Shown one piece after another: positions 8,949 to 20,792 of a DNA stretch of 64,000 nt. The stretch comes from Deinococcus depolymerans (GTDB taxonomy: Bacteria; Deinococcota; Deinococci; Deinococcales; Deinococcaceae): NCBI RefSeq assembly GCF_039522025.1, contig NZ_BAAADB010000031.1, positions 1 through 64,000 on the forward strand, given 5' to 3'. The first letter of the stretch is position 1. The number at the start of each line of letters is the position of its first letter. The position numbers and the translations under genes are program-made. Below the pieces are notes generated by a model that saw nothing but the letters and a program-made list of their open reading frames with translations, did no database searches and was not told the origin of the DNA.

Positions 8949-11696
8949 TCAGCCGGAACGGACCGGTGCCGGCCCGCTGCCGACGGGGCTCGGCCCGTCC
9001 GTTCCGGCCGGGAGACTCACCCCGGCGGCGTCCTCCGCGCGTACCAGCTGGCAGAACAGGTCCGTCAGGGCAGGATCGAACTGCGTGCCCCGCCCCTCGC
9101 GGATGATGTCCAGCGCCTGCGCGTGCGTCAGGGCGGCCTTGTAGGGCCGGACGCTGATCAGGGCGTCGTACACGTCGCACAGCGCGAAGATGCGGGCCAG
9201 CAGGGGAATCCGGTCGGCCGCCAGCCGGTCCGGGTAGCCCGCGCCGTCCCAGCGTTCATGGTGGTGCCGGACCACGTGGTGCGCCTCGGGGTGCAGGAAC
9301 GGAATGCGGGCCACCAGGTCCGCGCCGAGTGGGGCGTGCTGCTCGACGACGGCGCGCTCGTCCGGGGTGAGCCGGCCGGGTTTCAGCAGCACGGCGTCGG
9401 GAATGCACAGCTTGCCGATGTCGTGCAGGGTCGCGCCGTGCCGCAGGGCCGTCATCTGATCGTCCGGGAGGTGCAGGGCCGCGCCCATCATCAGGGCCAG
9501 GTCCCGGACGCGCTGGGTGTGCCCCTGCGTCTCGAAATCACGCGCTTCGAGCGCCACGCCCAGCGTGTTCAGCGAGGCTTCCAGCGTGGCGCGCAGGTCG
9601 TTCAGGTGCGTGCTGCGCTCCATGACGCGCGTGCCGACGCTGGCGAGCATGGCGGCCAGCGCCTCGTCACTCGCCTGGAAGGGCCGGTGCTCGCTGCGCA
9701 GCAGGCACAGCACGCCCAGCGGCTGACGCTGGTGCGACAGCAGCGGCACGGCCATCAGGGCCCGGCGGTCCGGTTCGAGGTTCTCCGGTCGGTAGGCGCC
9801 GGGCGTGGTCATGATGTCCGCCACGCGCTGCACCTGCCCGGTCTCCAGCGCCTGCCAGGACATGCCCTCCCCGCGCCTGAGCCGCACCGGCGGGCCGTCC
9901 GGCTGGGTCGACCCGGCGCGGGCCGCGCTGATCAGCATGTCCTGCGCGGCGTCGTAGCGCAGCAGGACGGTGTAACTCGTGCGCAGCAGGGCGTGCGCGG
10001 TATCGGTCAGGTGGCCGGCGATGGCGTCGTCGTCCAGGCTGAGGCTGAGGTCACCGTGCAGGCGGGCCAGCTGCTCGAGTTCCCGCCAGCGTTCCTGAAG
10101 TTGCAGCAGCGCCGCGATCTGCTGCGCGAACACCCCGGCGTCCTGCATGACGGCGGGCGTGAACACGTCCTCGGTGCTCAGCGAGTCGAGGTTCAGGTGC
10201 GCGATCACCTCGCCGCCCAGGACGACGGGGAAGCACAGGTTCGCGCGCAGCTGGTCACGCCGCCCCACCTGCGCGAAGGTCCGCTCTTGGCCCGGCTGGT
10301 GCGCCTCGTCGGCGGACGCCCAGGCCCGCTGGATCTCGCCCAGGCGGATCACGCGCGGCCTTCCGGCCAGCCAGTCCTGCAGGCTGCCGCCGTACCATTT
10401 CAGTTGCGAGCGCTCGCTGAGACTCAGGCCTGTCAGGCCCTCGCCGTACCCCTCGGAAGCGCACACGCGGAACGCACTGCCCTCGCGGATGTTCAGCGTG
10501 CCGGCCTCCACGCCGTCCACCGTCTCGACGGCCAGCCGCAGCAGTTCGTGCCAGTCGTCATCGGTCAGGGTGCGGCGCTGCGTGAGCAGGTTCACGGTCG
10601 TGCGCTGCGCCTGCCACAGCGAGTACCGGGGCCGGATGTCCGGCAGCGGTCCCTCGGTGCTGGTGCGCCGCGCGCTGTACTGACTGACGACCAGTCGGTT
10701 GCGGCCGTTCGTCTTGGCGAGGTACAGCGCCTCGTCGGCGCGGTGCGTCAGTTCCCCCGGCGTCTCGCGCAGCAGGCGGGTTGCCATGCCGGCCGACAGG
10801 GTCAGGCTCGCCCAGGGCAGTCCGCCGGGCTCCGCGATCTGCGCCTGCAGACGCTCGACCAGTGCGCGCGCCTGGGCCTCACCGCCGACGTTCAGCAGCA
10901 GCGCGAACTCCTCGCCGCTCAGGCGGTACGCGGCGTGCGGGGCGACGTCATGCATGACCTGCCCGATGTACCGCAGCGCCCGGTCGCCCACGGGCGTGCC
11001 GTGCCGCTCGTTCAGGGAGCGGAAGTTGTCCACGTCCAGCATCACGAGTTGCGCGCCGGTCTCCAGCCGCGCGAGGTCCCGGTCGAACCGCGAGCGGTTC
11101 CCCAGGCCGGTCAGTTCGTCGGTCAGCACCTGCCGTTCCAGTTCGGACGTGACCCTCAGCAGCCGCAGCCGGGCGTTCACGACGCCCAGCACCGCCAGCG
11201 TCGACAGCGAGTGCAGGGCGAGCATCCCGGGGTACAGCACCCACGGGGACACGTTGGGTGGGTGCGGCGTGAAGAACATCAGCAGGCCCACACCCAGGTA
11301 CGGCACGGGCACCTTCCAGACGTCCGCGCGGGTCAGGGCCCGGAAGTTCAGGTGCCCGCGCAGGACACCGGACAGGCCCACGACGCTCAGGGCGTTCACG
11401 AGCGCCGTCAGGCCGCCCAGTTCGGATTCCATCAGGCGCAGCGCGACCGGCGCGGCCGCCACGAACAGGCCCGGCGCGACGCCGTACCGCAGGGTGACCA
11501 GCGCCAGCGGCACGAACCGCAGGTCGATCTTGTACGGTCCGGTGGGCTGCGTGTACAGCAGCAGCAGCACGGACGTCACCGCCGCCAGCCCCACGCGCAG
11601 GGCGTGTTCCGAGCGGCGCTCCGGCAACGGCCACTTGCGGTACGTGAGGCTCAGCAGAAACGTGCAGGTCAGCAGCAGGCAGAAATTCAGTAACAC
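8949..11696 (-). CDS. membrane c-di-GMP enzyme: 5TM-LYT, GGDEF, GAF, HD-GYP
   Basis: 915 residues. The N-terminus (about 1-180) has several membrane helices of the 5TM-LYT type. The GGDEF domain (about 200-345) has DELTGLGNRSRFDRDL and the signature SGEEF, which fits an active or near-active cyclase. Two GAF-like regions follow (about 390-540 and 560-700). The HD-GYP domain (about 720-885) has HGATLHDIGKL, HH and RWDGAGYPD, all expected for a c-di-GMP phosphodiesterase. One protein could thus both make and break c-di-GMP under GAF control. GTG start with GGGGAGGGA upstream. Confidence 0.92.
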   Translation of the reverse strand: MLLNFCLLLTCTFLLSLTYRKWPLPERRSEHALRVGLAAVTSVLLLLYTQPTGPYKIDLRFVPLALVTLRYGVAPGLFVAAAPVALRLMESELGGLTALVNALSVVGLSGVLRGHLNFRALTRADVWKVPVPYLGVGLLMFFTPHPPNVSPWVLYPGMLALHSLSTLAVLGVVNARLRLLRVTSELERQVLTDELTGLGNRSRFDRDLARLETGAQLVMLDVDNFRSLNERHGTPVGDRALRYIGQVMHDVAPHAAYRLSGEEFALLLNVGGEAQARALVERLQAQIAEPGGLPWASLTLSAGMATRLLRETPGELTHRADEALYLAKTNGRNRLVVSQYSARRTSTEGPLPDIRPRYSLWQAQRTTVNLLTQRRTLTDDDWHELLRLAVETVDGVEAGTLNIREGSAFRVCASEGYGEGLTGLSLSERSQLKWYGGSLQDWLAGRPRVIRLGEIQRAWASADEAHQPGQERTFAQVGRRDQLRANLCFPVVLGGEVIAHLNLDSLSTEDVFTPAVMQDAGVFAQQIAALLQLQERWRELEQLARLHGDLSLSLDDDAIAGHLTDTAHALLRTSYTVLLRYDAAQDMLISAARAGSTQPDGPPVRLRRGEGMSWQALETGQVQRVADIMTTPGAYRPENLEPDRRALMAVPLLSHQRQPLGVLCLLRSEHRPFQASDEALAAMLASVGTRVMERSTHLNDLRATLEASLNTLGVALEARDFETQGHTQRVRDLALMMGAALHLPDDQMTALRHGATLHDIGKLCIPDAVLLKPGRLTPDERAVVEQHAPLGADLVARIPFLHPEAHHVVRHHHERWDGAGYPDRLAADRIPLLARIFALCDVYDALISVRPYKAALTHAQALDIIREGRGTQFDPALTDLFCQLVRAEDAAGVSLPAGTDGPSPVGSGPAPVRSG

Positions 11697-11943
11697 GGCA
11701 CGTCCCTCCCCCTCCTCACCGTAGGGGATCGGTCCTTACATGCCTCTTATCGCCTCCACACCAGAGCGAGGTCTGATTCTGCCCTCATCCCTCCCTAACC
11801 AGTCCGGAACGCCACTGGCCGTCGGGCGGCCCGGCCCGGCCTGCGGACCGCCCAGGCGACAGAACTGGTCCGGGAGGTGTGGCCGCGCGGCGCACGTCCG
11901 TTCCCCGGACCGGAAAGTGGCCCCGCCCATAATGTCGAATTTC
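11697..11943. other. intergenic stretch upstream of the GGDEF/HD-GYP gene
   Basis: About 250 bp without a convincing gene. It holds the promoter region of the leftward c-di-GMP gene and a weak CGGACC/GGTCCG inverted repeat near 11841-11875. Nothing else was seen before the repeat copy. Confidence 0.5.
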
Positions 11944-11946
11944 TTA

Positions 11947-12097
11947 CACGGACTCCGGTTGAACGGTTACCAGAACCGTTCCGTCCGGGCGGAAACGACC
12001 CGTAGACCTGCTCCGTAGAGGAGGACCACAACGGGTCCCGGGCGTCGCACTGGCAGCCCGGTGGTGTTCCGGGTTGTGAACGAACCAGACGGCAGCA
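11947..12097 (+). repeat. diverged TIR repeat copy
   Basis: Starts CACGGACTCCGG after TTA (11944-11946). Hairpin 1 is changed to GAACGGTTACCAGAACCGTTC and hairpin 2 to CCCGGTGGTGTTCCGGG. The right end has eroded after GACGGCAG. An older member of the family with compensating stem changes. Confidence 0.7.
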
Positions 12098-12126
12098 TTG
12101 CATGCGACCGCCGCCCGGCCGGCCGG

Positions 12127-12738
<612 letters not shown>

Positions 12739-12891
12739 GGGAGTTGCTCCTTCTCACGCGTTCCCCGGTCCGGGGGCGTGAACATGAATGCCGCGAGTGT
12801 AGGCCGTAGCCCCTCGCGGCAATTGTCAAAAAAGATTCAGGAACCCCACGCGGCCCTCCCGGACATCAGGGAATCCCCGGCGTCCGGGTTA

Positions 12892-13045
12892 TACGGATTC
12901 CGTTTGTTTCGTTGACAACCCGGAACGGCACCGGGTCGTCAACGCCACGTCCGGAACCCGTTTCTCTCCTCCTCTGCGGAGCAGCTCTCCGAGTCGCATC
13001 CGCTCGGATCGAATGGCTTTGTAAGCCATTCAATCGGAGTCCGGG
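12892..13045 (-). repeat. TIR repeat copy inserted at the purA stop codon
   Basis: Reverse-orientation full copy flanked by TTA at 12889-12891 and 13046-13048. The right TTA is the purA stop codon (TAA on the minus strand). Both hairpins are present; the purA-proximal end reads GAGTCCGGG instead of GAGTCCGTA. Confidence 0.85.
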
Positions 13046-14263
<1,218 letters not shown>

Positions 14264-14328
14264 TCAAGCCCTCCACGCCACGCGCACAGACTTGCTCCTC
14301 TTACCCGCACCCCACCAGGGGCCAGAGC

Positions 14329-14354
14329 AAAAAAAACACGGCGCGCAGCACCGT
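14329..14354 (-). terminator. intrinsic terminator between yjbQ and purA
   Basis: On the minus strand ACGGTGC, loop TGC, GCGCCGT (one G-U pair), then GT8. It separates the upstream yjbQ gene from purA. Confidence 0.75.
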
Positions 14355-14438
14355 AACTCAGTGTACGGGAAACGGCAGGCCACCCGGCGGGACTTGTTTA
14401 CCAGAGACGGACAGGTGCCGGGCAGGCGGCCCGCGCAA

Positions 14439-14864
14439 CTACGCGCCCTCGCCCGTCAGCGTCAGGACCAGCCTGCGGGGGCCGCCGTGGTCGCGGTGTT
14501 CGCAGAGGTACACGCCCTGCCACGTGCCCAGCGCCAGCCGACCATTCTGAACGGGCAGCGTCAGGCTGGGCCCCAGCAGGCTGGCCTTGATGTGCGCCGC
14601 CATGTCGTCCGGTCCCTCCAGGGTGTGCGTGAAGGGCTCCCAGCCGTCCGGGACGGCGTGACTGAAGTACGTCTCGAAGTCGCGCCTGACGTCCGGACTG
14701 GCGTTCTCGTTCAGGGTGAGGCTGGCGCTGGTGTGCTGAATGAACACGTGCAGCAGCCCCGCGTGGGTTCGGGCCAGTTCCGGGACGGCCCCCGCGACCT
14801 CCCGCGTGATCAGGTGAAAGCCGCGCCGCCGCTCGGGCAGGGTCAGGGTGTGCTGGGCCCACAT
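14439..14864 (-). CDS. YjbQ/UPF0047 family protein (thiamine phosphate synthase-like side activity)
   Basis: 141 residues. The family motif GLLHVFIQHTSASLTLNENAS spans most of the first half. Then come HTLEGPDDMAAHIKASLLG with conserved histidines, and GTWQGVYLCEHRDHGGPRRLVLTLTGEG at the end, the usual signature. Biological function is unsettled; weak thiamine phosphate synthase activity is reported for homologues. The ATG is preceded by TACCCT (minus strand, 14872-14877) 7 nt upstream and no ribosome site, suggesting a leaderless mRNA. Followed by an intrinsic terminator. Confidence 0.92.
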   Translation of the reverse strand: MWAQHTLTLPERRRGFHLITREVAGAVPELARTHAGLLHVFIQHTSASLTLNENASPDVRRDFETYFSHAVPDGWEPFTHTLEGPDDMAAHIKASLLGPSLTLPVQNGRLALGTWQGVYLCEHRDHGGPRRLVLTLTGEGA

Positions 14865-14921
14865 GGGGTTCAGGGTAAACGCCGTGGCGCCCTCATGCAC
14901 GCCCGTTACGCTGAACGCCTG

Positions 14922-16328
14922 ATGCGCCGCGCCCCCACCCGACCCCTGACGCGCCTTCTCACGCCCCTGGTGTTCACTGGGCTCATGACCGCCCAGGCCG
15001 CCCCGCCCAGCAGTGCCAGCGTCCCCACCAGCACCCTCACCGTGCCCGTCACGGTCCCGCTGGCCGGCGTGCAGGGGGCCGCGAACGCCCGCGTTCCCCT
15101 GGAATTCGCGCGCCTGAACGAGGAGCGGGCGTTCCTGGGCGGCCTGCTGCGCGTGACGCTGACCGGCACGGTGACCCGCTCCGGGCACGTGCAGGTGCAG
15201 GCGCTCCCGGACGGTTCCGGGTTGCGGGTGAGCGTGCCGATCCGCGCGGCCTTCCGGGCCGAACCGGGCGGGGCGGGCGCGTTCCTCGCGCGGGACTTCG
15301 GAGGCGAGGCGACGGTCGCGCTGACCCTGGTCCCGACCGTCACGCCGGACTGGGAGGCGGACGTGACCGTCAGGGGCGAGGCCACCTGGACGGACCCGCT
15401 GAGCGTGGAACTGACCCCAGGCGTGCGGGTCAGTGTGCAGTCCCTGGTGGACGCACAGGTGCGCGCGCAGCTGGACGCACTGGCAGCGCAGGTGCGCACG
15501 TCGGTGCGCGAGCAGGCGCGGCTACGCGAACGGGCAGGGACGCTCTGGGCGCGCGCGCAGCAGCCTTGGACACTGCCCACCCCGGACGCCGCGTACGCAC
15601 GCGTGACGCCACTGACCCTGGGGGTCTCGCCCTTCCGCTTCACGACGGACGCGCTGAAGGTCACGCTGGGCACGCAGTTACGCCTGGACGCCGGACTGGG
15701 CCGCGCCCCCACGCAGGCGACGCGGCCACTCCCGGCGCTGCGCCGCATCGAGCCACTGACCCCGGACGTGCACCTCCGCGTGCCCGCACGTCTCCCCTAC
15801 CCGGAACTGTCAGCGGCCGCCACGCGAGAGGCGGCGCGGCGCACGCTGACCCTCCCGGTCCCGACCTCGCCGACCCTGCGGGTGACGGGCGTCACCCTGA
15901 CCCCGCAGGGTTCGCAGTTGAACGCCGCCGTGAACCTCCGCATCGTTGGACCCCTGGGCCTGAACCTGAACGCCACGACGGACGTCCGCGGCACGCCGAC
16001 ACTGAACGCCGGAGGGCAGGTGCTCACGCTGACGGACGTGACCGTCACCACGCGCCGCGAGGGCCTGACCGGGCGGGTGCTCGCGTGGCTGGCCGACGCC
16101 CGCGCGCAGGCGTATGTCAGGCAGGCCGCCCGCGTCGACCTGAACCCCCACCTGGCCACCGCCCTCACCACCCTGCAGCGCCGCCTGCCGTTCACACCCG
16201 CCCCCGGCATCACCCTGACCGGGCAGGTCGGCACGCTGCGCCTGACCGGCCTGAACGTCACGCCGGACGCGCTGATCGTCACGGCCGAAGCGACCGGGAC
16301 TCTCGGGGCCTACGTTCAGGTGGAATGA
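14922..16328 (+). CDS. secreted DUF4403-family protein
   Basis: 468 residues with a signal peptide (MRRAPTRPLTRLLTPLVFTGLMTAQAA read as basic n-region, hydrophobic core, AQA cleavage). The rest is beta-rich with repeated Thr-Leu-Thr strands and a pattern like the DUF4403 family (tandem long lipid-binding-like beta domains), including LSVELTPGVRVSVQSLVDAQV. Likely periplasmic or envelope-bound; function unknown. An ATG at 14895 is possible but would lengthen the n-region. TACGCT lies 9 nt before the chosen ATG. The stop TGA is the left flank of an inserted repeat pair. Confidence 0.75.
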   Translation: MRRAPTRPLTRLLTPLVFTGLMTAQAAPPSSASVPTSTLTVPVTVPLAGVQGAANARVPLEFARLNEERAFLGGLLRVTLTGTVTRSGHVQVQALPDGSGLRVSVPIRAAFRAEPGGAGAFLARDFGGEATVALTLVPTVTPDWEADVTVRGEATWTDPLSVELTPGVRVSVQSLVDAQVRAQLDALAAQVRTSVREQARLRERAGTLWARAQQPWTLPTPDAAYARVTPLTLGVSPFRFTTDALKVTLGTQLRLDAGLGRAPTQATRPLPALRRIEPLTPDVHLRVPARLPYPELSAAATREAARRTLTLPVPTSPTLRVTGVTLTPQGSQLNAAVNLRIVGPLGLNLNATTDVRGTPTLNAGGQVLTLTDVTVTTRREGLTGRVLAWLADARAQAYVRQAARVDLNPHLATALTTLQRRLPFTPAPGITLTGQVGTLRLTGLNVTPDALIVTAEATGTLGAYVQVE

Positions 16329-16463
16329 TACGGATTCCGTTTATTTCGTTGATGGATCGGAACACCACCGATCTGCCAACTCCACGTCCGGAGGGGCGTT
16401 TCTCTCCTCCTCGCATCCGCTCGGATTGAATGGTCTTTGCAGCCCATTCAATCGGAGTCCGTA
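16329..16463 (-). repeat. TIR repeat, first of a tandem pair at the DUF4403 stop codon
   Basis: Begins TACGGATTCCG directly after the stop TGA (16326-16328) and ends GAGTCCGTA before TGA at 16464-16466. 135 bp, the short subtype without the CTCTGCGGAGCAGC block. Confidence 0.9.
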
Positions 16464-16466
16464 TGA

Positions 16467-16622
16467 TACGGACTGCCGTTTGTTTCGCCGACAATCCGGA
16501 AGTTCACCGGATTGCCAGCTCCACGTCCGGAGGGGCGTTTCTCTCCTGCTCTGCGGAGAAGCTCTCCGAGTCGCATCCGCTCGGATTGAACGGCTTTGTC
16601 AGCCATTCAATCCGAGTCCGTA
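16467..16622 (-). repeat. TIR repeat, second of the tandem pair
   Basis: 156-bp full copy starting TACGGACTGCCG and ending GAGTCCGTA. Flanked by TGA at 16464-16466 and TGA at 16623-16625. Its second hairpin is the GGCAATCCGG/CCGGATTGTC subtype rather than the GATCGG subtype of its neighbour. Confidence 0.9.
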
Positions 16623-16625
16623 TGA

Positions 16626-16660
16626 GGGGGGGTGGGGCAGCCCGCCGCAGGCGCCCACCT
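16626..16660 (-). repeat. dispersed 34-bp repeat, copy 1
   Basis: The reverse complement of this G-rich segment matches 29885-29918 at 33 of 34 positions. It directly abuts the TIR repeat pair and lies upstream of the NUDIX gene. Confidence 0.7.
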
Positions 16661-16700
16661 GAAACCCCTGCACAGAACAGCAGCCTGTTAGCCTGGGTGC

Positions 16701-17288
16701 ATGACTGATCACCCGAACTGGACGTCGTTGACCGAGGATGAGGTTCAGCCGTGGGAGACGCTGGAGTCCCGGCAGCTCGTGTCGGGGTTCCGTACGGTGT
16801 TCGAGGACCGGGTGCGCCTGCCGGGCGGCGTGGAGACCACGTACCAGTACCGGCCGCGCGGGCCGCGTGCGGTGTTCGTGCTGCCCGTGACCGCGCAGGG
16901 CGAGGCAGTCCTGATCCGCCAGTACCGCTACCCGCTGCGCGCGACCGTCACCGAGGTCGTCGCGGGTGGTGTGGAGCGCGGCGAGGACCTGCTCGGGGCG
17001 GCGCAGCGGGAACTGCTTGAGGAGGTGGGCGGCGTGGCGGCCGAGTGGGTGCCGCTGCCCGGCTTCTACCCGCAGCCGAGCATCAGCGGCGTGATCTTCT
17101 ACCCGTTCCTGGCGCTGGGCGTCACGCTGGGCGACATGCACCACGAGGACACCGAGACCATCGAGCGGGTGGTGGTGCCGCTGGCCGAGGCGTACCGCCG
17201 CCTGGACGCCGGGGAGATTCTGGACGGGTCCAGCAGTCTGGCGATGTGGCACGCGCGGGCCGTGCTGGCCGGGCGGGGCCTGCTCTGA
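16701..17288 (+). CDS. NUDIX hydrolase, ADP-ribose pyrophosphatase-like
   Basis: 195 residues. The NUDIX box reads G-x5-E-x7-RE-L-x-EE-x-G ([20 protein letters not shown]), complete. The upstream strand [19 protein letters not shown] is typical of ADP-ribose/NDP-sugar pyrophosphatases, and the C-terminal [16 protein letters not shown] helix of this subgroup is present. TAGCCT (16689-16694) lies 6 nt before the ATG, so a leaderless mRNA is likely. The next gene starts 3 bp after the stop. Confidence 0.92.
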   Translation: MTDHPNWTSLTEDEVQPWETLESRQLVSGFRTVFEDRVRLPGGVETTYQYRPRGPRAVFVLPVTAQGEAVLIRQYRYPLRATVTEVVAGGVERGEDLLGAAQRELLEEVGGVAAEWVPLPGFYPQPSISGVIFYPFLALGVTLGDMHHEDTETIERVVVPLAEAYRRLDAGEILDGSSSLAMWHARAVLAGRGLL

Positions 17289-17290
17289 TC

Positions 17291-17905
17291 ATGGCCGAGA
17301 CTGAGTTGCCCGCGCCGTTCACGACCCTGGCCGGACCGCACCGCACGGGCGCGGTGATCGAGAACAGCGAGTTCCTGACCTTCGCGGACCGCGCCGACAC
17401 GCCAGGGGACGCGCTGGCGCAGCTCGCGGCGCTGCGGGCACGTTACCCGGACGCCACGCACCACTGCTGGGCGTACCGCATCGGGGCCGCGTACCGCTTT
17501 GGTGACGACGGCGAGCCGGGCGGCACGGCGGGCGCGCCGATCCTGCGGGCCATCGAGGGTCAGGGCGTGGACCACGTGATGGTCGTCGTGGTGCGCTTCT
17601 ACGGGGGCGTGAAACTCGGCACGGGCGGGCTGGTGCGCGCCTACGGGGGCGGCGCGGCCGAGTGCCTGCGGACCGCCGCGCGGCTGGAGGTCCGTCCGCG
17701 CCGCACCGTGCGGGTCGCGGTGCCGTTCGACGCGGTCAGCGGCCTGTATCACCTGCTGGGCACCTGGGACGTCACGCGCGGCGAGGAGGCGTACACGGCG
17801 GGAGGGGTGGAACTCGACGTGCACCTCTACCCGGAGGACGCCGGGGCCTTCGCGGCGGCCCTGCGGGACGCGACGCGCGGCGCGGCGGTGACCGACCTTG
17901 ACTGA
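17291..17905 (+). CDS. YigZ/IMPACT family protein
   Basis: 204 residues. UPF0029-type domain with [25 protein letters not shown] and [19 protein letters not shown], all diagnostic, then a C-terminal ferredoxin-like domain (DUF1949 type) from about 140. Homologues of eukaryotic IMPACT; the role in bacteria is unclear, possibly ribosome-related or hydrolytic. Sits 3 bp after the NUDIX gene and overlaps the following regulator start, so the three are likely co-transcribed. Confidence 0.92.
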   Translation: MAETELPAPFTTLAGPHRTGAVIENSEFLTFADRADTPGDALAQLAALRARYPDATHHCWAYRIGAAYRFGDDGEPGGTAGAPILRAIEGQGVDHVMVVVVRFYGGVKLGTGGLVRAYGGGAAECLRTAARLEVRPRRTVRVAVPFDAVSGLYHLLGTWDVTRGEEAYTAGGVELDVHLYPEDAGAFAAALRDATRGAAVTDLD

Positions 17906-20783
17906 GCCGACCCTGACTGAGCCGACCCTGACTGACCCGGCCCCCACCCTCGCCCCCGCGCCCCCGGCGCTGATCACGCTGGGCGGCCTGGACCTGGGGG
18001 GGTTCCGCAAGGTCAAGTCCCTGCTGCTGCTCGTGTACGTGGCCCTGGAGGGCCCCACGCCCCGCCGGACCCTGGCGACCCTGCTGTGGCCCGGCGCGGC
18101 CCGCCCGGAAGGCAGCCTGCGCGTCGCCCTGCACGCCCTGCGCGAGGCGCACCCCGACGCGCTGGGGGGCGAGGACCGCCTGAGCACCCCCCTGGGGAGC
18201 GACGCGGCGCAGCTGCTGACCCGGCGCGGCGAGGCCGCCTGGGACGCCTACACCGGGCCGTTCCTGCACGGCGTGCCGCTGTCGGGCGTGTCCGCCGAGT
18301 TCGAGGAATGGGTGGAGACGCAGCGGGAACGCCTCGCGCGGCACGTGCAGGAGGAAGCCCTGCGCGCCGCCGAGACCGCCGACCCCGCCCGCGCCGCCGA
18401 CTGGGCCGCGCGGGCCTACCGCACCCCGGGCGCCCCACCGCCCGAGGCGGACCTGCTGCGCCGCGCGCTGCCGCTGACGCTGCCCGGCTCGCCGCTGGAG
18501 GCGGAGATCCGCGCGGAACTGGGCGAACTGGACGAGGGGACGCCCACCCCGGCCCCCACCCGCCCGGCCCGCGTGGCCGCGCGCATGCTGGGCCGCGAGG
18601 CGGAACTCGACACGCTCCTCGCCTGGACCCTCGCCCCGCAGACCACTCCCCCGGCGGGCGGCGCGGCCCTGATCACCGGCCCGGGCGGGATCGGCAAGAG
18701 CACCCTGACCCGCGAACTCCTGCGGGAACTGACCCGCCTGGACCGCCCCGCGACCCTCGTGGACGCCGAGGGGGCCGCCAGCGCCGCCGAACTGAGCGCC
18801 CGCCTGTCTGCCGCCCTGACCCCCGGGCAGGCTGCCCCGCCCACCCTGGCCGCCCTGAGCGACCACCTGCCCCCGCACGCCACGGTCCTGCTGGACGGCG
18901 CGGACGCCCTGAACGACCTCCCGGACCTGCTGCGCGCCCTGCGCCGCGACCTGCCCGGCGTGCGCTGGGTGATCAGCAGCCGCCGCAGCCCCCCCGGCCT
19001 GCTGGGGGAAAGGGACCTGCTGCTGCCCCTCGCGGGCCTCCCCCAGGCCCCGCCGGAAGCGGACCTCGCGCAGATCGCCGCGAGCAGCGCCACGCAACTG
19101 TTCCTGCGCGAAGCCGCCCGCACCCGCCGCGACCTGACCCTGACCGCCGCCAACGCCGCGCTGATCGCCGGGATCACCCGCCGCCTCCAGGGCCACCCCC
19201 TCGCGCTGGCCCTCGCGGCGTCCTGGCTGCGCGTCGAGAACCTGGAAGCCGTGTACGCCCGCGTCCTCACCGAGGCCGCCCAGCTGACCCCCGAGGGCGG
19301 CGGCAGTGACGGACGACGCGGCCTGAACGCCGTCGCCCGCCGCTCCTGGGACCTCCTGAACCCGGGGCAGCAGCACGCGGCGCTGCGCCTGACCGTCACC
19401 AGCGACCTCGACCCCGCCGACGCCCCCCACCTGGGCGTCCCCGCGCACCTCATCGACGAGCTGCTCACGCACAACTTCCTCGAAGCGCACCAGCCCGGCA
19501 CGGAACGCCTGCGCCTGTACCCCGCGCTGCGCGGCCTCCTGACCGAACAGGCCGCCGCGCACCCGGGGCTGATCACGCAGGCCCGCGCCGACCACGCCCG
19601 CCACTACCTGACGTGGTTCACCGCCCAGCCCCCCGAAGCGCCCCCGGTGGACGCCGAACGCGACAACATCGTGGCCGCCCTGCACGCGGCGCTGCACAGC
19701 GGGGACGCCACCGCCGCGCAGATCGACCACTTCCTGGCGCACCACGACCGGCGCGGCCTGCACGCCAGCGGCACCGACACCTTCGCCGCCCTGGCCGACG
19801 CCGCCGAGGACGCGTGCGCCCCGGACAGCGTGCAGGCCGCCGCGCAGATCGCCAGCATGTGGCTCGCGTACCGCGCCGGACGCCTGCTGGACGCCCAGAC
19901 GCTCGCCGGGCACTTCCTGGCCGGACCACTGGCCGCCGACCCCGCCAGCCGCATGAAAGTCCTGAACACCCTGGCGGCGGTCCGGGGTGTGCAGGGGCAG
20001 ATGCAGAGCGCCACGGACCTGCTCAGGCAGGCGCTGGCGCTGGCGGTCGAACTGGGCGATCAGATACGCGCCGTGTTCTACCGGGTGAACATCCTGTCCA
20101 ACCTGGCCTTCATCGGGACGCCCGAGCAGGTGCAGGAACTGGTGGCCCAGCTGCGTGCCGAAGTGCCGAGCCTGCCCGAGGGACTGGCGTGGATGGTGCG
20201 CGAACGGCTGCTGCAGGCAGAACTGTACGTGCCAGGGGCCGATACGGACCGGCTGCTGACGGAAGTGCAGCAGCTCGCGGAGTACGCGGAACGAGCGGGC
20301 AACGTCCAGACGTTCCATCAGGCGACGCTGATGCAGATCCGCCTGCTCCTGCGGCAGCAGAAGGTGCGTCAGGCCGAGCAGCAACTGAACGGCTGGCGGA
20401 AGCACCTGACCGACGACGGTCAACCTGGTGACCGCATGGAATGGCACCTGCTCAGCGCCGAAGTCGCCTACGCCCGTGGACGGGCGGAACAGGGACGCAC
20501 GCATGCACGTCACGTTCTGCACCTCCTGAACCAGTTTCCGCAACCGTGGGAGCTGGTGGAACTGTGCCTCGTGCTGGTTGACGACCTCGAAACGCGCGCT
20601 CCGCAGCAGACGGCGCGGCTGCTGCGGAGCATTCGGGATACCGCCTCACTGCACCAGTGGCAGCGCTGGCGGGCGGGCCAGTCTCTGGCGTCGCGCTTCC
20701 CAGGGGAGAGGAGCAGTGGGGGCACTGATTTTCAGCTGCCTCAGATCCTGGCATGGCTGAGCGAACAGCTCGGCACGCCCTGA
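17898..20783 (+). CDS. large SARP/AfsR-like regulator: BTAD-like, NTPase, TPR-like
   Basis: 961 residues from TTG at 17898, overlapping the YigZ stop. The first codons encode three near-identical units ([15 protein letters not shown]). Residues about 25-200 look like an SARP-type winged/BTAD region ([27 protein letters not shown]). A NB-ARC/STAND-like NTPase follows with [12 protein letters not shown] (about 231), Walker [10 protein letters not shown] (261-269) and a Walker B-like VLLDGAD. The C-terminal half is helical with TPR-like pairs. No C-terminal LuxR helix-turn-helix is seen. Probable signal-integrating transcription regulator; target unknown. Confidence 0.85.
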   Translation: MTEPTLTEPTLTDPAPTLAPAPPALITLGGLDLGGFRKVKSLLLLVYVALEGPTPRRTLATLLWPGAARPEGSLRVALHALREAHPDALGGEDRLSTPLGSDAAQLLTRRGEAAWDAYTGPFLHGVPLSGVSAEFEEWVETQRERLARHVQEEALRAAETADPARAADWAARAYRTPGAPPPEADLLRRALPLTLPGSPLEAEIRAELGELDEGTPTPAPTRPARVAARMLGREAELDTLLAWTLAPQTTPPAGGAALITGPGGIGKSTLTRELLRELTRLDRPATLVDAEGAASAAELSARLSAALTPGQAAPPTLAALSDHLPPHATVLLDGADALNDLPDLLRALRRDLPGVRWVISSRRSPPGLLGERDLLLPLAGLPQAPPEADLAQIAASSATQLFLREAARTRRDLTLTAANAALIAGITRRLQGHPLALALAASWLRVENLEAVYARVLTEAAQLTPEGGGSDGRRGLNAVARRSWDLLNPGQQHAALRLTVTSDLDPADAPHLGVPAHLIDELLTHNFLEAHQPGTERLRLYPALRGLLTEQAAAHPGLITQARADHARHYLTWFTAQPPEAPPVDAERDNIVAALHAALHSGDATAAQIDHFLAHHDRRGLHASGTDTFAALADAAEDACAPDSVQAAAQIASMWLAYRAGRLLDAQTLAGHFLAGPLAADPASRMKVLNTLAAVRGVQGQMQSATDLLRQALALAVELGDQIRAVFYRVNILSNLAFIGTPEQVQELVAQLRAEVPSLPEGLAWMVRERLLQAELYVPGADTDRLLTEVQQLAEYAERAGNVQTFHQATLMQIRLLLRQQKVRQAEQQLNGWRKHLTDDGQPGDRMEWHLLSAEVAYARGRAEQGRTHARHVLHLLNQFPQPWELVELCLVLVDDLETRAPQQTARLLRSIRDTASLHQWQRWRAGQSLASRFPGERSSGGTDFQLPQILAWLSEQLGTP

Positions 20784-20792
20784 ACGAAAGAA

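Noticed and set aside
9123..11693. An 856-codon open frame opposite the GGDEF/HD-GYP gene
   Set aside because: Its sequence is Gln/Arg/Val-rich without domains and mirrors the high-GC coding strand of a well-supported gene; a typical antisense artefact.
12796..12829. folE promoter TTGACA with TACACT
   Set aside because: The spacing is 22 nt, too long for a normal sigma-70 promoter; either element alone may be real.
17772..20543. A 923-codon frame opposite the SARP-like regulator
   Set aside because: Low-complexity Gly/Gln/Val composition and no motifs, whereas the opposite strand has Walker motifs.
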